Program-made: the position numbers and the translations under genes
DNA from: Telmatactis stephensoni
Lineage: Eukaryota; Cnidaria; Anthozoa; Actiniaria; Isophelliidae
Assembly (NCBI GenBank): GCA_029948255.1
Contig: JALIZF010001424.1
Location: 186,001-250,000 of the forward strand
DNA length: 64,000 nt
Direction of reading: 5' to 3'
Notes under the pieces: model-generated
Told to the model about the DNA's origin: nothing
The model's input: the letters and a program-made list of their open reading frames with translations, nothing else
Database searches by the model: none
In this document: in pieces, positions 10,385-21,865 of the stretch
How the letters are laid out: every line of letters begins with the position of its first letter
How positions within the stretch are numbered: the stretch's first letter is position 1

Positions 10385-13300
10385 CTAGAAGTATAGATTA
10401 TGATATTCTTCACAATATGTGTAGATCAAAATGTAATATAAAATGACTGCAAGGTTCAGCATCAAACCAAATGCGTGGACTAGTGCTTCACTTACGACCA
10501 AAGGAACATTTGGTAGATGATAGTCTAAAAATAACCCTTGATTAGCACAGTCTGTAAAGTTCTCTGTCTGGGTGGATACATCTATTGTTGGAACTCCATT
10601 CTTGTATTGTTGCTTTCTTTTTGTAGTATGATACAACTTACGCTGATTGTGGTTTTGATTTTGTATTCCAATTTCTTGTTTATACAAAGAATGCATGGGT
10701 GACCTTTTGCTCTCATGCAAAAGATGGTCAACTTTGCCACATGAAGATCCGTCAGGTTCTAAGACTGGGGTATGAGTATCTTTTAAAGACTCAAACAACT
10801 TACAGCATTTTTGTTTGCTTTTTTGCTTTGACTTTTCAATGTCTATAGCAGTAGTCTCATTGGCTTGTGATGGTTCTTCATCTTCAGTCTCATGGTCTGA
10901 GGAAATTTCTTCAATCAAAGGCTTGTCTAAGATTTCACATTCCTCAGCATCTAATTTAATCCTACTTTTACCTTTTGTACCAGAAGAAGTGTCAACATCA
11001 TTCCCTAACTGTTCTCTTGAGGGACTTTCTTTTTTCAACTTGTCAAAGAGGATGCTACACTTCTGCTTGCTTCTTTTCCTTGAGCGGTCATATTTTTTAT
11101 TGTTAACTGCACTTGCACTGCTGCTGGTTTGATCTTTGCATTTTCTTGACACTTCAATTTTATTCAAATGCGTCATACCAAGAGACTTACAAGTTGAAGT
11201 ATTTGTGGGTGTGTCATTGTGGGGTTGATGTTCTTTTGAAGTTGGTGTTGTCATTGGTCGTTTTCTCTTGACTGTTAAAGGTGTTTCTTTTCCAGTCATG
11301 GAAACATCTTGACTGTTAGTTTCATTTGGATAACTTTCTTTTCTTTGTAAAAATTCCAATTCAGGATGACTTTCATTTAAATTCCAGAAACATTTACTTT
11401 GTTCCTCTTTCTGTACTTTCAAAGATTTGCATTTTCCTGTGTTACCACTTTGGCTAGCTTTAAAACATTCTGCATCAGATAACTCTTCAGAGTACAACAT
11501 CAGTGTAGATTCATCTTTCTTCTCTTGAGAGGCTCTCAAGCACTCTGAATCAGATATACCATCTTCAAAAAAATCCTCATCCTCAGCACATTTCTTGGTT
11601 TTGCTTGGAATGTTTTGACGGTATGAGTCATGATTTCTATTACTTAAAAACATATCATTACGGTTTCCCTGAACTGCTTTTAGGCATTCAGAATCTGAGA
11701 GGTCTTCAGGATAATCTTGATTAGATGAACACTGTTGATATACAACAGATGCTGTTTGGAACCCTTTTGAATGGGCTTTAGTATTTGTGAATGGCAAGGA
11801 TACTTGGGGTGCTCCTGAATGCCCCATTTTGTGCATAGCTCTGTCCTGTCTCCCATCTCTCTTGCTATCTAGCCTTGTTTTTCTGGAGGTTTTCACTGGA
11901 GGTTTTTCAGTTGATCTCTTAATAAGTTCTTGGTTCACCAACTCCTCTGTTAAGTGTTTCAATGGGGAATGTTTCTTTGTTGTAGTACATACTTTGTCAT
12001 CTTCATTTGATATTCTTTTTCTCTTAGTGGGAGTACCCAAGTTGCATTTACTAAGCTGACTTGGTGTTAATAAAGACATGGGTAGTTTATCTTGGGACAA
12101 ATTACTGTCAGCAGGAATTGGTGCTTCTTTGACTTTATCTTGATAAAACCTAACAAATGATTATATAAAATAGATTAGTTAAATAAATATATTTTTACAT
12201 TTTTATTCTTACACTTAATGCATCAAACAATTATAATTATTTTGCCTTAAATATGAATTGAGCAATAGTGCACACTCATGGGAGCTCTGGAAGACCATCA
12301 AAAACATACTTAATGTAAGAGGCCATCCCAATCTGGGTATAGTATAGAATTCAATAAATATAGTTTGCCTTATACAACTTTATCAAACCATTAAACCAAT
12401 CTAATTCATTAGAAAGCAATAGAAATTGCTACCATAACTAGATATTTATATCGGATAAAGAATTGTCTTCATTTGCATAAAAATATTTAACTTGGATTTT
12501 CTGAGCCAAAAATACACAACTTGGGAAATTCTAGTCAAATATGATATTTGACAGCTAGACTTTGATAAGTAACTTTAAGAATGAGAGGGTGCATTGTATC
12601 AGGTCTAAAGACTCTTCTTGCCTTTGGCTCAGTTATCCACCGATATAATGCGCCCTCTCGTTCTTTATGCATTACTTATAAAACATACATACTTTATCAC
12701 TGCATCACTAGTGGTGAATTTAGTTACATCAAATGATAGTACTTGCAGACCTTCTAGTGTCCTGTTTCAAATAGAATACCATAAAATACCATAAAATGCC
12801 TGTTGTAAGTATTCCTAGTACATTAAACATAACATTTTTTTATTGACCAGTCACTTCTGTCCAGCACAAGCACTGTCCACATCTATCATTTAGTTTCAAT
12901 TTTCATATATCTATACTAAATCTGCTCTAGGCGTATCATATGACAGAGTTCTTTGCAGAAATATATTAATGATATAATTGATTTAACAAAACCAACATTG
13001 TCTTGCATAATTATACTGACCTTGCCCTTGATAAAGCAACATAAGCTTGACCTTGGGAGAATACATTCTTTAGATCAACCTGTAAAAGGATACAAATACA
13101 ATGAAAATACAGACTGAAATTGATGTTGAGCAAAATCTGCCAAGTAAAGTAACATTAATGTTAAGTATAAATAATTTATTTGGGGTTTTTAAGCAGTGCT
13201 CAAAGTCCTCAAATAAATTAATATATTAGCAATTGACTGCCCACAAGCTTTTGTCCACTTTATAAAGCCTTGAAGGCAAAAATTAAAACAAAAATTCAAT

Positions 13301-16300
13301 GATAATCAGACATTAATAAACAGTACAAGGAATAAGTATCATTTTGTACCTGTAGATAGTCAATGCTCATCCCTTGACTCTTATGGATGGTAATTGCCCA
13401 GGCAAGTTTCAGGGGAACCTGAGAACGAACAGCAAGCACAGCTCCATGGCTATTCTCTAGATTCCATTCAACTTCTTTGATTGTTTTTAGTCCTCCATTC
13501 ACAAATTTGACACGTGGCCACTTATCAAATATAAAAATAACAAATTTAGTGAGCTCACAAAGCTTACACAATGATACATAGGGCAGATTTGTAAGACTGT
13601 GAAAGTCTATGTAATGCAATGTCTCAAATTTGCAGCAATAATTGGCACAGCCTTTTTCGCCAGGTAAAAGATGAACAAATAAAAAATTTATAAGTATGTG
13701 GCCTACCCTACTTTTACAATACTGGCAAGTGGCAAAATATTGTTAGGAGTCAGAATACTGGTAAGTTGACTACCACTTACCCCATCGTCATCAAATTCCT
13801 CTACTACTCCTCTAGATCCATTGATAAGTTCTTCTGTTAGGTTTTTCAGTAGCATGACTTGTGCTCCTATCTTCAACACAAGTCTGTCCATAGCTATGAC
13901 ATATTTACTCATGTTTTCTACATAAGGTGATTTGCCATAATCCTCTGCAGTGTATGTCATTTCTTCTCCAGGTAGACACATCAGCTTTGCATTGTTGATG
14001 TCATTTACACGAGCATTGTGTGAATACAACTGCAAAGTGACCATTAAATAATATGACCTAATATGCGTACTCTAGTACTAATGTACTAATTGAAGAGTTG
14101 CCCATTAAAATGGCTTAAAATACTAATTAATAATTCATAAGGCAAACACAATGAAAATCGCAACCGTGACGAGTGTTTTATATCTCATACAGATTCGTCC
14201 TAATTTACATCAACTTTAACCTTGATTTTCTCTAAGATAAATAAAGATATTTTTGATTTTCTTTCCGGGAACAACTCAAATATGTGTTGGAGTATTTTAA
14301 GTCATTTACAACATTCGCGTCCGTGTTGTATCGGCTATGCAATCACTCACATTGTATATGCCGATACAACACGGCCTCTCATGTTGTAAACGTCACTTGA
14401 GGTAATGTGCTCATGCATTCATGCGCATAATGCCTGCGCATGTTTTGCATGCGCACACTGATATTGAATTTTGACCAGTCTTCCTGTATTCTAAAAAATT
14501 CAATATGGTGGATGCCACGTAACAGCATTCAAAGCTTTATAACTGAAAATCTAGCACCGCAACCTATCCTAATAGGCCATTTGCACGATGGCGTCATTTT
14601 ACTACAACTACCAGAATGCTCTACAAATTCTCTTTCTTAGTCAGATTTTTATTCCCTTTTGAGAATAGTCAATTAACCCAGAATTAATTTTAATCACGGG
14701 ACCCTTCTAACATCCTGGCCTTGATGTGATAAATATACAGAATCTTGTGAAAAACTGTGAATATCACAGGTTTTTGACAAGGTTTTTTATCCATTAGTGT
14801 GGAGATCTAATATAATAAAATAGGGGTTTGCTAGACCTGTATAATAACATGATAGCTTTATACCTTAGTTGGTTCTATATCTTGAATGTCTTTTATTGGT
14901 CTGTTTAGATATCGAAGTAACTCCAAGGATTCTTCAGATAAACACTTGTATCTCACTTCATAAAGCAACCTGAAATATTTTAAACATTCCATCACAAAAT
15001 TTGCTTATAACGCATTTTGCCTTTCCTGGCATTAGGGAGACTTAACAAACTCAACAAATTACAAGTGATCATGAGTACATGTTCATAAATAAATGTCCAA
15101 ATTGGCTGTAGTATCAATGAGATTCTGAAAAGGATGTACAAAAACAGGTGAAATGACATCCTATTATCATGTCATGACTGTGCTATAATGGTTATGCAAT
15201 GAACAAAATTGAAGGGATTCAGATGAAAAAGACCTAAGTGACTGTTCTAATGAAGTTTGCTTCAATGGAGCAAATTGTTATTAAAGCCTTTTTTTTCTAA
15301 GCCAATTATCAATGTTTGGTAATTTTGGAAAACATCACTTAGGTCTTTTTCATTCACATCTCTTGAAATGTGATATACATTCATTACCTGAATTTGTCCA
15401 GTTTTCAAATGTTACATTTGCAACATGTCTATAATAATACTGTCACAACAAGGCTGTGCTCTAATGCAAATATCAGGTAGCCCTGACCATACCATAATTT
15501 GTTTTTAGTTGCCGACGGTGACTTAAAATAAATGTCACCTCAGGCACCTGGTCACTGCTAGATCACAGCCTTACACTATAATAATCCTATAAAGTATAAT
15601 CATGCTTACTTGATAAGTTTAGGATCAGACTGTCTGTATATCTGTGTCAATTCTATACTATGATCAATGCACTTGTTCCATGCTGCACTCTGAAAACAGT
15701 AACTGTATAATGGCAACAACTCAGTACTACAAATAAACACCAGAGTGATGTAATACTTTCATCAAAAAATGTAAGTTGCACTGTGACCCACATTTTTTCC
15801 AGCTTCAACTAGAGTTCTTTTTCTGATCATTAATCATCTTTGGTGGCAGAGCTTGTGCAAATACATGCGCAAATAAAGGATGATTAACAGATCAGGGGAA
15901 AAAATAAATCTTAGAAAAATCTTATGCAACAAGTTTTACTGTAATTGTAGGTTTTTGTTTTGCCAGTGCAAATGAACCCACTTTCTTGAGACAAGACAAG
16001 TGCATTCCAAAAATCCACCCAGTTTGAGGCCATGCTTAGTAGAAGACAAAGTACTTATTACTATGACTGGATATATATATTCCTCTGTACAAAAACAATG
16101 AAATATAAAATTGACATACTTGACTAATGTTTCTCCCACTTTTTGGATAGGGGGAAGCTGGAAAAAGTCTCCACACACCACTAACTGTATCCCTCCAAAT
16201 GGTAGATCACTATTCCTAATTTTACGTCCTAATCAATAAAAAAGGAATCAGGTTAGAAAGGGGCATGTTATCCATGCATGAAACAGACTTGACAAAATTT

Positions 16301-19025
16301 ATAGACAAACTGAAGACTCCAAGGGCAGGTTATTGCTAATCCAGAGTTAAAACTGGGTCCAGTTGTTCAAAGGGCGATTAATGCTAATCCTGGGTTAGAA
16401 TGAATGGTTTTCTTTAGATTTAATCCTGGGTTAAAATGAATGGTTTTCTTTAGATTTAATCCTGGGTTAAAATGAATGGTTTTCTTTAGAATTAATCCTG
16501 GGTTAAAATGAATGGTTTTCTTTAGATTTAATCCTGGGTTAAAATGAATGCTTTTCTTTAGATTTAATCCTGGGTTAAAATGAATGGTTTTCTTTAGATT
16601 TGATCCTGGGTTAAAATGAATGGTTTTCTTTAGAATTAATCCTGGGTTACAATGAATGCTTTTCTTTAGATTTAATCCTGGGTTAAAATGAATGGTTTTC
16701 TTTAGATTTAATCCTGGGTTGAATGAATGGTTTTCTTTAGATTTGATCCTGGGTTAAAATGAATGGTTTTCTTTAGATTTAATCCTGGGTTAAAATGAAT
16801 GGTTTTCTTTAGATTTAATCCTGGATGAAAGCTAATCGTCTTTCAAACAACTGGGCCCAGGTTTTCAGACTTTAGACTTGACCCTGAGTTAGTGCTAACA
16901 CATCTTGAGCAACCAGGCTCAAGTGAGTACAGTATGACACTAGCAAAGAATATATTTTGGTGCATCGTGAAAAACCCTAGAAACTGCAAACATTTTCTAG
17001 TTAGTGGTGAACCATTTAAATATATATACATACCAATGTATTCAAGTTTATCAAAGAGTCTCCCATCTAACATTGAAACTTCATCAATGATAAGTACTTT
17101 GGCTTTTTTCCTTGATCAACAAACAGAAAAATACAAAGCATTAGGTCAAGAAGGGATCATTATTTTGTTTAGACTGATTCCATAAGTTGCAGTTTTTGTT
17201 CTTTTGCATTGCTGGGTTTCATCCATTCCTTTGGGAATCAAAAGACAAAGAACCGGTAGCCATGTTTTATGAACAAACAAGAGACGCTAATGAGAAATCT
17301 TTTGTTGAAGTTCATCCAAGATGGCTACTGTGACGTCACATGCAACCCAACAATTGGTTAGTAACTCAGCCACCACAGGAAGCTCATCTGAGGAACAACC
17401 ATTTTCTATAATCAGTCTATTGTTTGTATTGATGCTTAAAACTTTTAACATCCTTATATACCTGTCATTATAAGATAATTGTATCTTAGGTACCAGAGGT
17501 TATTAATTCTATCAATTCAATCATATGAGATTATAAATAACCTTGGGTACCCAGGACAGATGGACTTTACATGAAGTACATACCAATTTTTGAATTTGCT
17601 ACCCCTACGGACAATATCACACAGGTCTTCTTTAGAACCATTACCAAGTCCAATACCAGCAAAAGAATGAAGAGTTGTACCTCCAGCCTGTACTGCAGCA
17701 ACACCAGTCTACAAACAGACCAACGTCAAGTTATTGACACCTCAGAAGGGCTTCTACATGATGCACATTTGTTACAAAATTAGTTGTGTGGTGTGACCAT
17801 AAAAGTAGCCTTATGATTGCATCAAAATTAAAATCATCTTCAGAAAAATATATACAAAGTAAAGCATTACCAGTGTTTACTCAAACCCAGACATTTTTAC
17901 TGACTAGTCGATCACAAAAATTCTGGGCTGAGCGGGATTTGAATCCACAACCTTCAGAGTTCTAGCCTGATGCTCTACCAACTGAGCTATCAGCCTAATA
18001 TTGTGAGCAGTCCTGTTTTAAATCTCAGGCAATTCTAAGATCAGGTATTCCAAACACATAGAATGTACCATATTATGGAAAGAGACAAGGGAAACTAGTT
18101 TCAATTCTAAATTAGAGGGGGGGGGGGGGGTGACTCCAATGTAAAAGGATCGGGTATGCTTGTCAGAAATTTTAAGAAATGCCCCTAAAAGATACCGGAA
18201 GTCTTTTAAGAAGGGTGTGGCTGAACGATTTTTAGCCCCTAAGAGATACCAGTGATAAACTAATGAACATTATTATTGTGAACATACATGTAGAATTGGA
18301 CAATCAACATGCTTTTGTTGGACAAATTTCTTCCATTTGAGAACAAGACAATAAGTGATGAGCTCTTTTGATTCCCTAAAAGATACCAGGAAATGCTAAA
18401 ACTCTAAACTTCAATTTTAACACCCTAAAAGATACCAAATAGCTGATTTTTACCCATACTGAGAGATACGATGAGCATACCCAATCCTTTTACAATGGAG
18501 TTCCCAACCCAACCCCCCCCCTCCCCACCCCAGGTCCTCAGCAACTTATATACAAAGTAAACCAGTTTCCCTTGTCTCTTTCCATATTTTTATCGATTGG
18601 TATGACCGGGATCTATTTTACACATTTACAGAGTGAAGAAATATGGCATAAAATATTTAAAGTAAGCTTTAACATACCAGAGCAGTAACAAAAGTATCCT
18701 CAGGAGCACATTTCCTTATCTGTCCCAACAGTGTTGTCTTTCCTGTACCAGCGTTTCCAGTGTAGAAGACATTCTTGCCCTGACGTATCAAGTTCAGAAC
18801 ATACTCCTGTTGTGGAGAAAGCTCCAAGCCATCTTTGACCGGTTCTTTCCAAACATTTGCAGATTGCGACGGTCCTTCAATGTTCATCTCTTCCTGATTT
18901 GAATGCACAGATTCTGGATAGCTTTTTTCCGTGTCCTTTTTAGACTTTTTGCGCTTTCCCGACTTTCCCGCCTTCCACTGCCAAAACGGATACCTCTTAT
19001 CCCCTCTCGATCTCGACTCTGCCAT
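10385..19025 (-). CDS. PIF1: PIF1 5'-to-3' DNA helicase with a long C-terminal extension
   Basis: Exons on the minus strand join in frame: 19025-18678, 17708-17584, 17110-17034, 16228-16120, 15702-15610, 14969-14864, 14029-13781, 13520-13350, 13079-13021, 12761-12693, and 12149 to either 10496 (splice) or 10385 (stop). Helicase motifs appear in order: Walker A GNAGTGKT, motif Ia GGTTLHSFAGIG, Walker B IIDEVSMLDG, FGGIQLVVCGDFFQLPP, YCFQS, then LKLAWAITIHKSQGMSIDY and QAYVALSRAR. PIF1 unwinds DNA, G-quadruplexes and forks in nucleus and mitochondria. The helicase core ends near residue 475. About 550 further residues are hydrophilic and probably disordered, making some 1020 residues against about 640 in human. 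This tail carries three 'SD(S/A)EC(L/F)(K/R)A' repeats and two 'KQKC..LF..LK' repeats. The start is the first ATG before a basic N-terminus. Confidence 0.92.
12565..12690. repeat. Short foldback repeat in PIF1 intron
   Basis: 'agtaactttaagaatgagag' with 'ggtgcat' is inverted at about 12641 as 'atgcgccctctcgttcttta'. Arms of about 30 bp flank a short unpaired centre. MITE-like remnant lying immediately beside the 69-nt exon that ends at 12693. Confidence 0.6.
14299..14402. repeat. Short foldback repeat in PIF1 intron
   Basis: 'acaacattcgcgtccgtgtt' and 'gtatcggc' on the left pair with 'gccgatacaacacggcctct' and 'catgttgt' on the right. Arms are about 35 bp around a loop of about 30 bp. The sequence is locally GC-richer than its surroundings. 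MITE-like. Confidence 0.65.
16376..16836 (+). repeat. Minisatellite, 36-bp unit, about 12-13 copies, in PIF1 intron
   Basis: The unit holds 'aatcctgggttaaaatgaat' and 'ggttttctttaga' and repeats with an exact 36-bp period; for example 'tctttaga' occurs at 16411 and 16447. Variants such as 'gaattaatcc', 'tgatcc' and 'atgctttt' are scattered among copies. Units abut with no unique spacers, so this is not a CRISPR array. It lies between the Walker B exon and the FGGIQL exon. Confidence 0.93.
17925..17996 (-). tRNA. tRNA-like sequence (72 nt), probably a pseudogene or SINE head
   Basis: On the minus strand a cloverleaf can be drawn. The acceptor AGGCTGA/TCAGCCC has six of seven pairs. The D-arm is GCTCAGTTGGTAGAGC, the anticodon stem TCAGG/TCTGA has loop CTAGAAC (nominal anticodon AGA), and the T-loop is TTCAAAT. 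The T-stem has an A-C mismatch and the acceptor a terminal mismatch. AGA would be serine, but serine tRNAs have a long variable arm, absent here. A tRNA-derived repeat is the likeliest reading. Confidence 0.4.
18115..18534. mobile_element. hAT-like MITE with CCCCTAAAAGATACC motif array (copy A)
   Basis: A G-run then 'tgactccaatgtaaaaggat' on the left is the inverse of 'atccttttacaatggagttc' and a C-rich run on the right. Inside, 'ctaaaagatacc' or close variants occur about five times. It shares architecture with copies B (24847-25230) and C (46072-46497) but uses AGATACC where they use AGGTACC. It lies inside a larger inverted repeat whose arms are 'aaagagacaagggaaact' (about 18079) and 'agtttcccttgtctcttt' (about 18563). 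Located in PIF1 intron 1. Confidence 0.75.
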
Positions 19026-19884
19026 GTTTGGATCAAGGATAATTTGGAAAAAAATCGGTTATTTCACACAAAAATACCATGATATCCAACGCTACCAAAC
19101 ATCATAAAACTCATGATTCTTTTACGTTGTTTCTATGCCAAATGAGTTAGTAAAAGTGCCTGCATAACTTCACAACACGGCCCCAAAGATGCACGCCATT
19201 TTGTTTTGGCGCTGACATCCACAGGAACCCCAATGCTGTAACTTACCCCACCCCACAGAAAAATTATCCAGCATATGCGGCGCACCTGCCAGTATCTTAT
19301 ACTTTTTACTCGTGCCCAGGCCTTCAGGCCGGGAACGAGTTATAAATTGCAACTGTTTTTTTTCCTGTCGTCGTCGCGAGAATGCAGCATTTCTGAGTCA
19401 GCATTCTTGCGCAAGCGGTTAAGTGATGAATCGGCTAAGTGATGCACTCTCAATTGGTCAAGAGCGGGAGAAACAATGCCCTTCATTCATCGCCTACTCT
19501 TCGTAGTGAACGCCAGTGAGGAACCTTAGGAATGCAAGATGGCCGACTACAACGAAAATCGCTTTCAGAGACAGGCTCTTCTCGGAATAATACATCGTAA
19601 AGTGGGGCTTATAACTTGAGATATACCTAGACACTCATAAGAGCTTCAGAATGGGCTGTTGTTTTGGGCGGCATCTCCAATCCTTTGACCAAATATTCAA
19701 TTCTAATTGGAGTACTTGAAAGTAGGCCCTCGCGATACGAATTATTTCCTATGAGTTGGAAATCTACGAATTTCTCATCCTACATGTCGCTAAACGAACA
19801 AACATAGAAGCAAGTCAATTATATTCCTCATTTAAGCATTCAAGAGATCTTGAGAGGTTTTTGTACTGAATATTAATATCGGAG

Positions 19885-20825
19885 ACCATCCAGGTGAACG
19901 GTGAACACGGCGTGCAAAGCATTATTGGACAAAATGAACGGCCCTGGTCCCCAGGTCCCTTGATGAACAAGCAAAATATCAGAAAAACTATTTCTGAAAG
20001 CTTTTAATCACATAAATTAGCAAAAGAGTTTGAAAGAAGTCTCCCTTTAATTTTTGACTGTTCCTGTCGCTTTGCCATCGTTTTATCAGCGATCAAAACT
20101 GTGTCACGCAATACCGTCACGATATGTTGAAGGAGCAAGAACTTATCATTCTGCGAAAATATTTCACTCCTAAAGTTAATGAGCGAATATATGTTTATGC
20201 ATTTAAGAAAGATTTAGCCTAAAATATGAAAATAAGCTGTTGGTATCGTCATTTTAACGCTCAGTGTTTTGGCTGTTTTCTTTCTTATCAATGAAACAAT
20301 ACGTGATTTTGAGAGTTGACCGAGGCGAGCGTGTTGATAGTGCGAGTCTCCCAAAGGAAATCGGTTTACAAACAGAATATCGTGCTTAACAGCACAGTAA
20401 ATAAGGGCTATGATTTTAAAAATGAGTTTTTTCGATATGGAAGTATACTTGAGGGTTTTGGCGAGTCTACAACTGCATGAATTTGCTAATAACTTTAATT
20501 TTATATTTATCAACTGAACGGAATAATTAACTTAAGTACAGTACACAATGCCAAATAAAAAGTTTATCATAAAAACTTACAAACATTTGTACAACAATAA
20601 CTTACACGTTAGACTCAGGAAGAAGACTAAATTTACAGTTGTTCACCACATATCTTTATTGAAAACAATTTATTATAAACTCCAGTTGCAAAATGGCGGA
20701 TTCTCATACTCGTCGACCGTGAAGTAAGCAGCCTGGGGACGAGGGCCGTTCGCAAAAATACTGAACGCGCTCTGATTGGTTGAAAATAAAATCTCCGTTC
20801 ACCTGGATTGCATGGAATTAGGTTC
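19885..20825. repeat. Loose inverted-repeat element
   Basis: 'catccaggtgaacgg' (about 19888) and 'gaacggccctggtccccagg' (about 19935) are met in inverse near 20790-20815 ('ccgttcacctggat') and 20732-20755 ('cctggggacgagggccgttc'). Only the outer parts pair and the roughly 800-bp centre is unrelated, so this is a degraded element of modest confidence. Confidence 0.4.
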
Positions 20826-21339
20826 CATTGACCTTGTATTTCGCGTTTGGTCACGTAACGTCTTTTATTCAATATATAAAACATCCGAAAAATACACGAT
20901 TTGTTATTGTGTTAAAAACACCGTTGTAGAAGATTTTACAGCAAACAATTGAGATACATAGTGAAATAAAAAAATGAATAAAACTGGTATATTCGCAGGG
21001 GATATTTTTGCATGTCGGAGATATACAATACTCATGTATGATAAGAGGCAAACACTAATAGCTCAGTGCTGACAGACAACTTGACTAATCAGATATTCTT
21101 TAGTTTTAATAAGTTAACCGATTCAAAAAAGGTCTTATGTTACGGTTAAATATTTCCCGGAATGGTGAAGAATGCGTGAAACGGCTCGGGGAAGAGGGCT
21201 CCCGGGGCACGAGTGAACGCACGTGTGCGTCTAGTTAGAGTTTTAAGCGTGAGATGATTTCGACTAACTTTTTCATATAAGACATAAGTGCTTTATCTCA
21301 TGTCGGGTTTGTTTTCCACTCAGCACACTAATTTGTCGT

Positions 21340-21725
21340 TAATTGACACGCTAGCGATATTCACTTTATCGCCGAACTGAACGAATTCACTATCAAATTC
21401 ATCACATCGACATCAATATTAGTAAAGTTGCAGAGTTTCGTAAAGATGACGACGAAGTTATTAATTTTCGAGGCTAGATATTTTTGTGGAATTTTTAAAA
21501 GGTTTATAGCATGATAACGAGGCTCGCCGGGCATGTTGATGATATGCACGTCCACATGTACGTACATTTCTTTGTAAATTTTAAAAATTCATATCTTCAT
21601 CACTTATAAGAGCGATCTCGCCGAAACTTTACAATTCTACTAATACCGATGTGACGAATTTGTTAGTAAATTCATTTTTCCGATAAATCAAATAATTTAT
21701 AATGTCACGTTTTCGTGATATGCCG
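21340..21725. mobile_element. Foldback element, same family as 46915-47310
   Basis: The left arm ('actatcaaattcatcacatc', 'gtaaagttgcagagtttcgt') and right arm ('cgaaactttacaattctact', 'gatgtgacgaatttgttagt') are diverged inverse copies of about 150 bp. Both ends carry 'cacg'-type palindromes. The other copy shares 'aaaaattcatatcttc', 'gataaatcaaat' and a central 'ataacgaggct'-type core in inverse. The element ends about 140 bp before the GST start codon. Confidence 0.6.
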
Positions 21726-21865
21726 GTCTATGACCTTTAGGTCAGGAACCATTATCTGAGTCGACCATAATTCATTGCAATATTCATCATATTAAACTTC
21801 GGCGTGTGTTGTCGTGGATTGTCACTTTTTGAGCTGTGCTGATCATTCTGTAGATTCAAGTAACG

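Larger units (their letters stand above)
19026..21865. other. Intergenic region between divergent PIF1 and GST genes
   Basis: This 2.8-kb interval separates two divergently read genes and must include both promoters. I see no conserved coding frame. Two foldback-like structures occupy it: a loose one at about 19885-20815 and a clearer one at 21340-21725. A word 'cgcgctctgattggttg' near 20767 recurs at 63816 and 63889, pointing to a shared repeat. Confidence 0.5.

Noticed and set aside
16376..16836. Regular repeats resembling a CRISPR array
   Set aside because: Units are contiguous 36-bp tandems without spacers, inside an intron of an animal gene.
17925..17996. A functional tRNA-Ser(AGA) gene
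   Set aside because: It lacks the long variable arm of serine tRNAs and has mismatches in acceptor and T stems, so it was kept only as a tRNA-like element.
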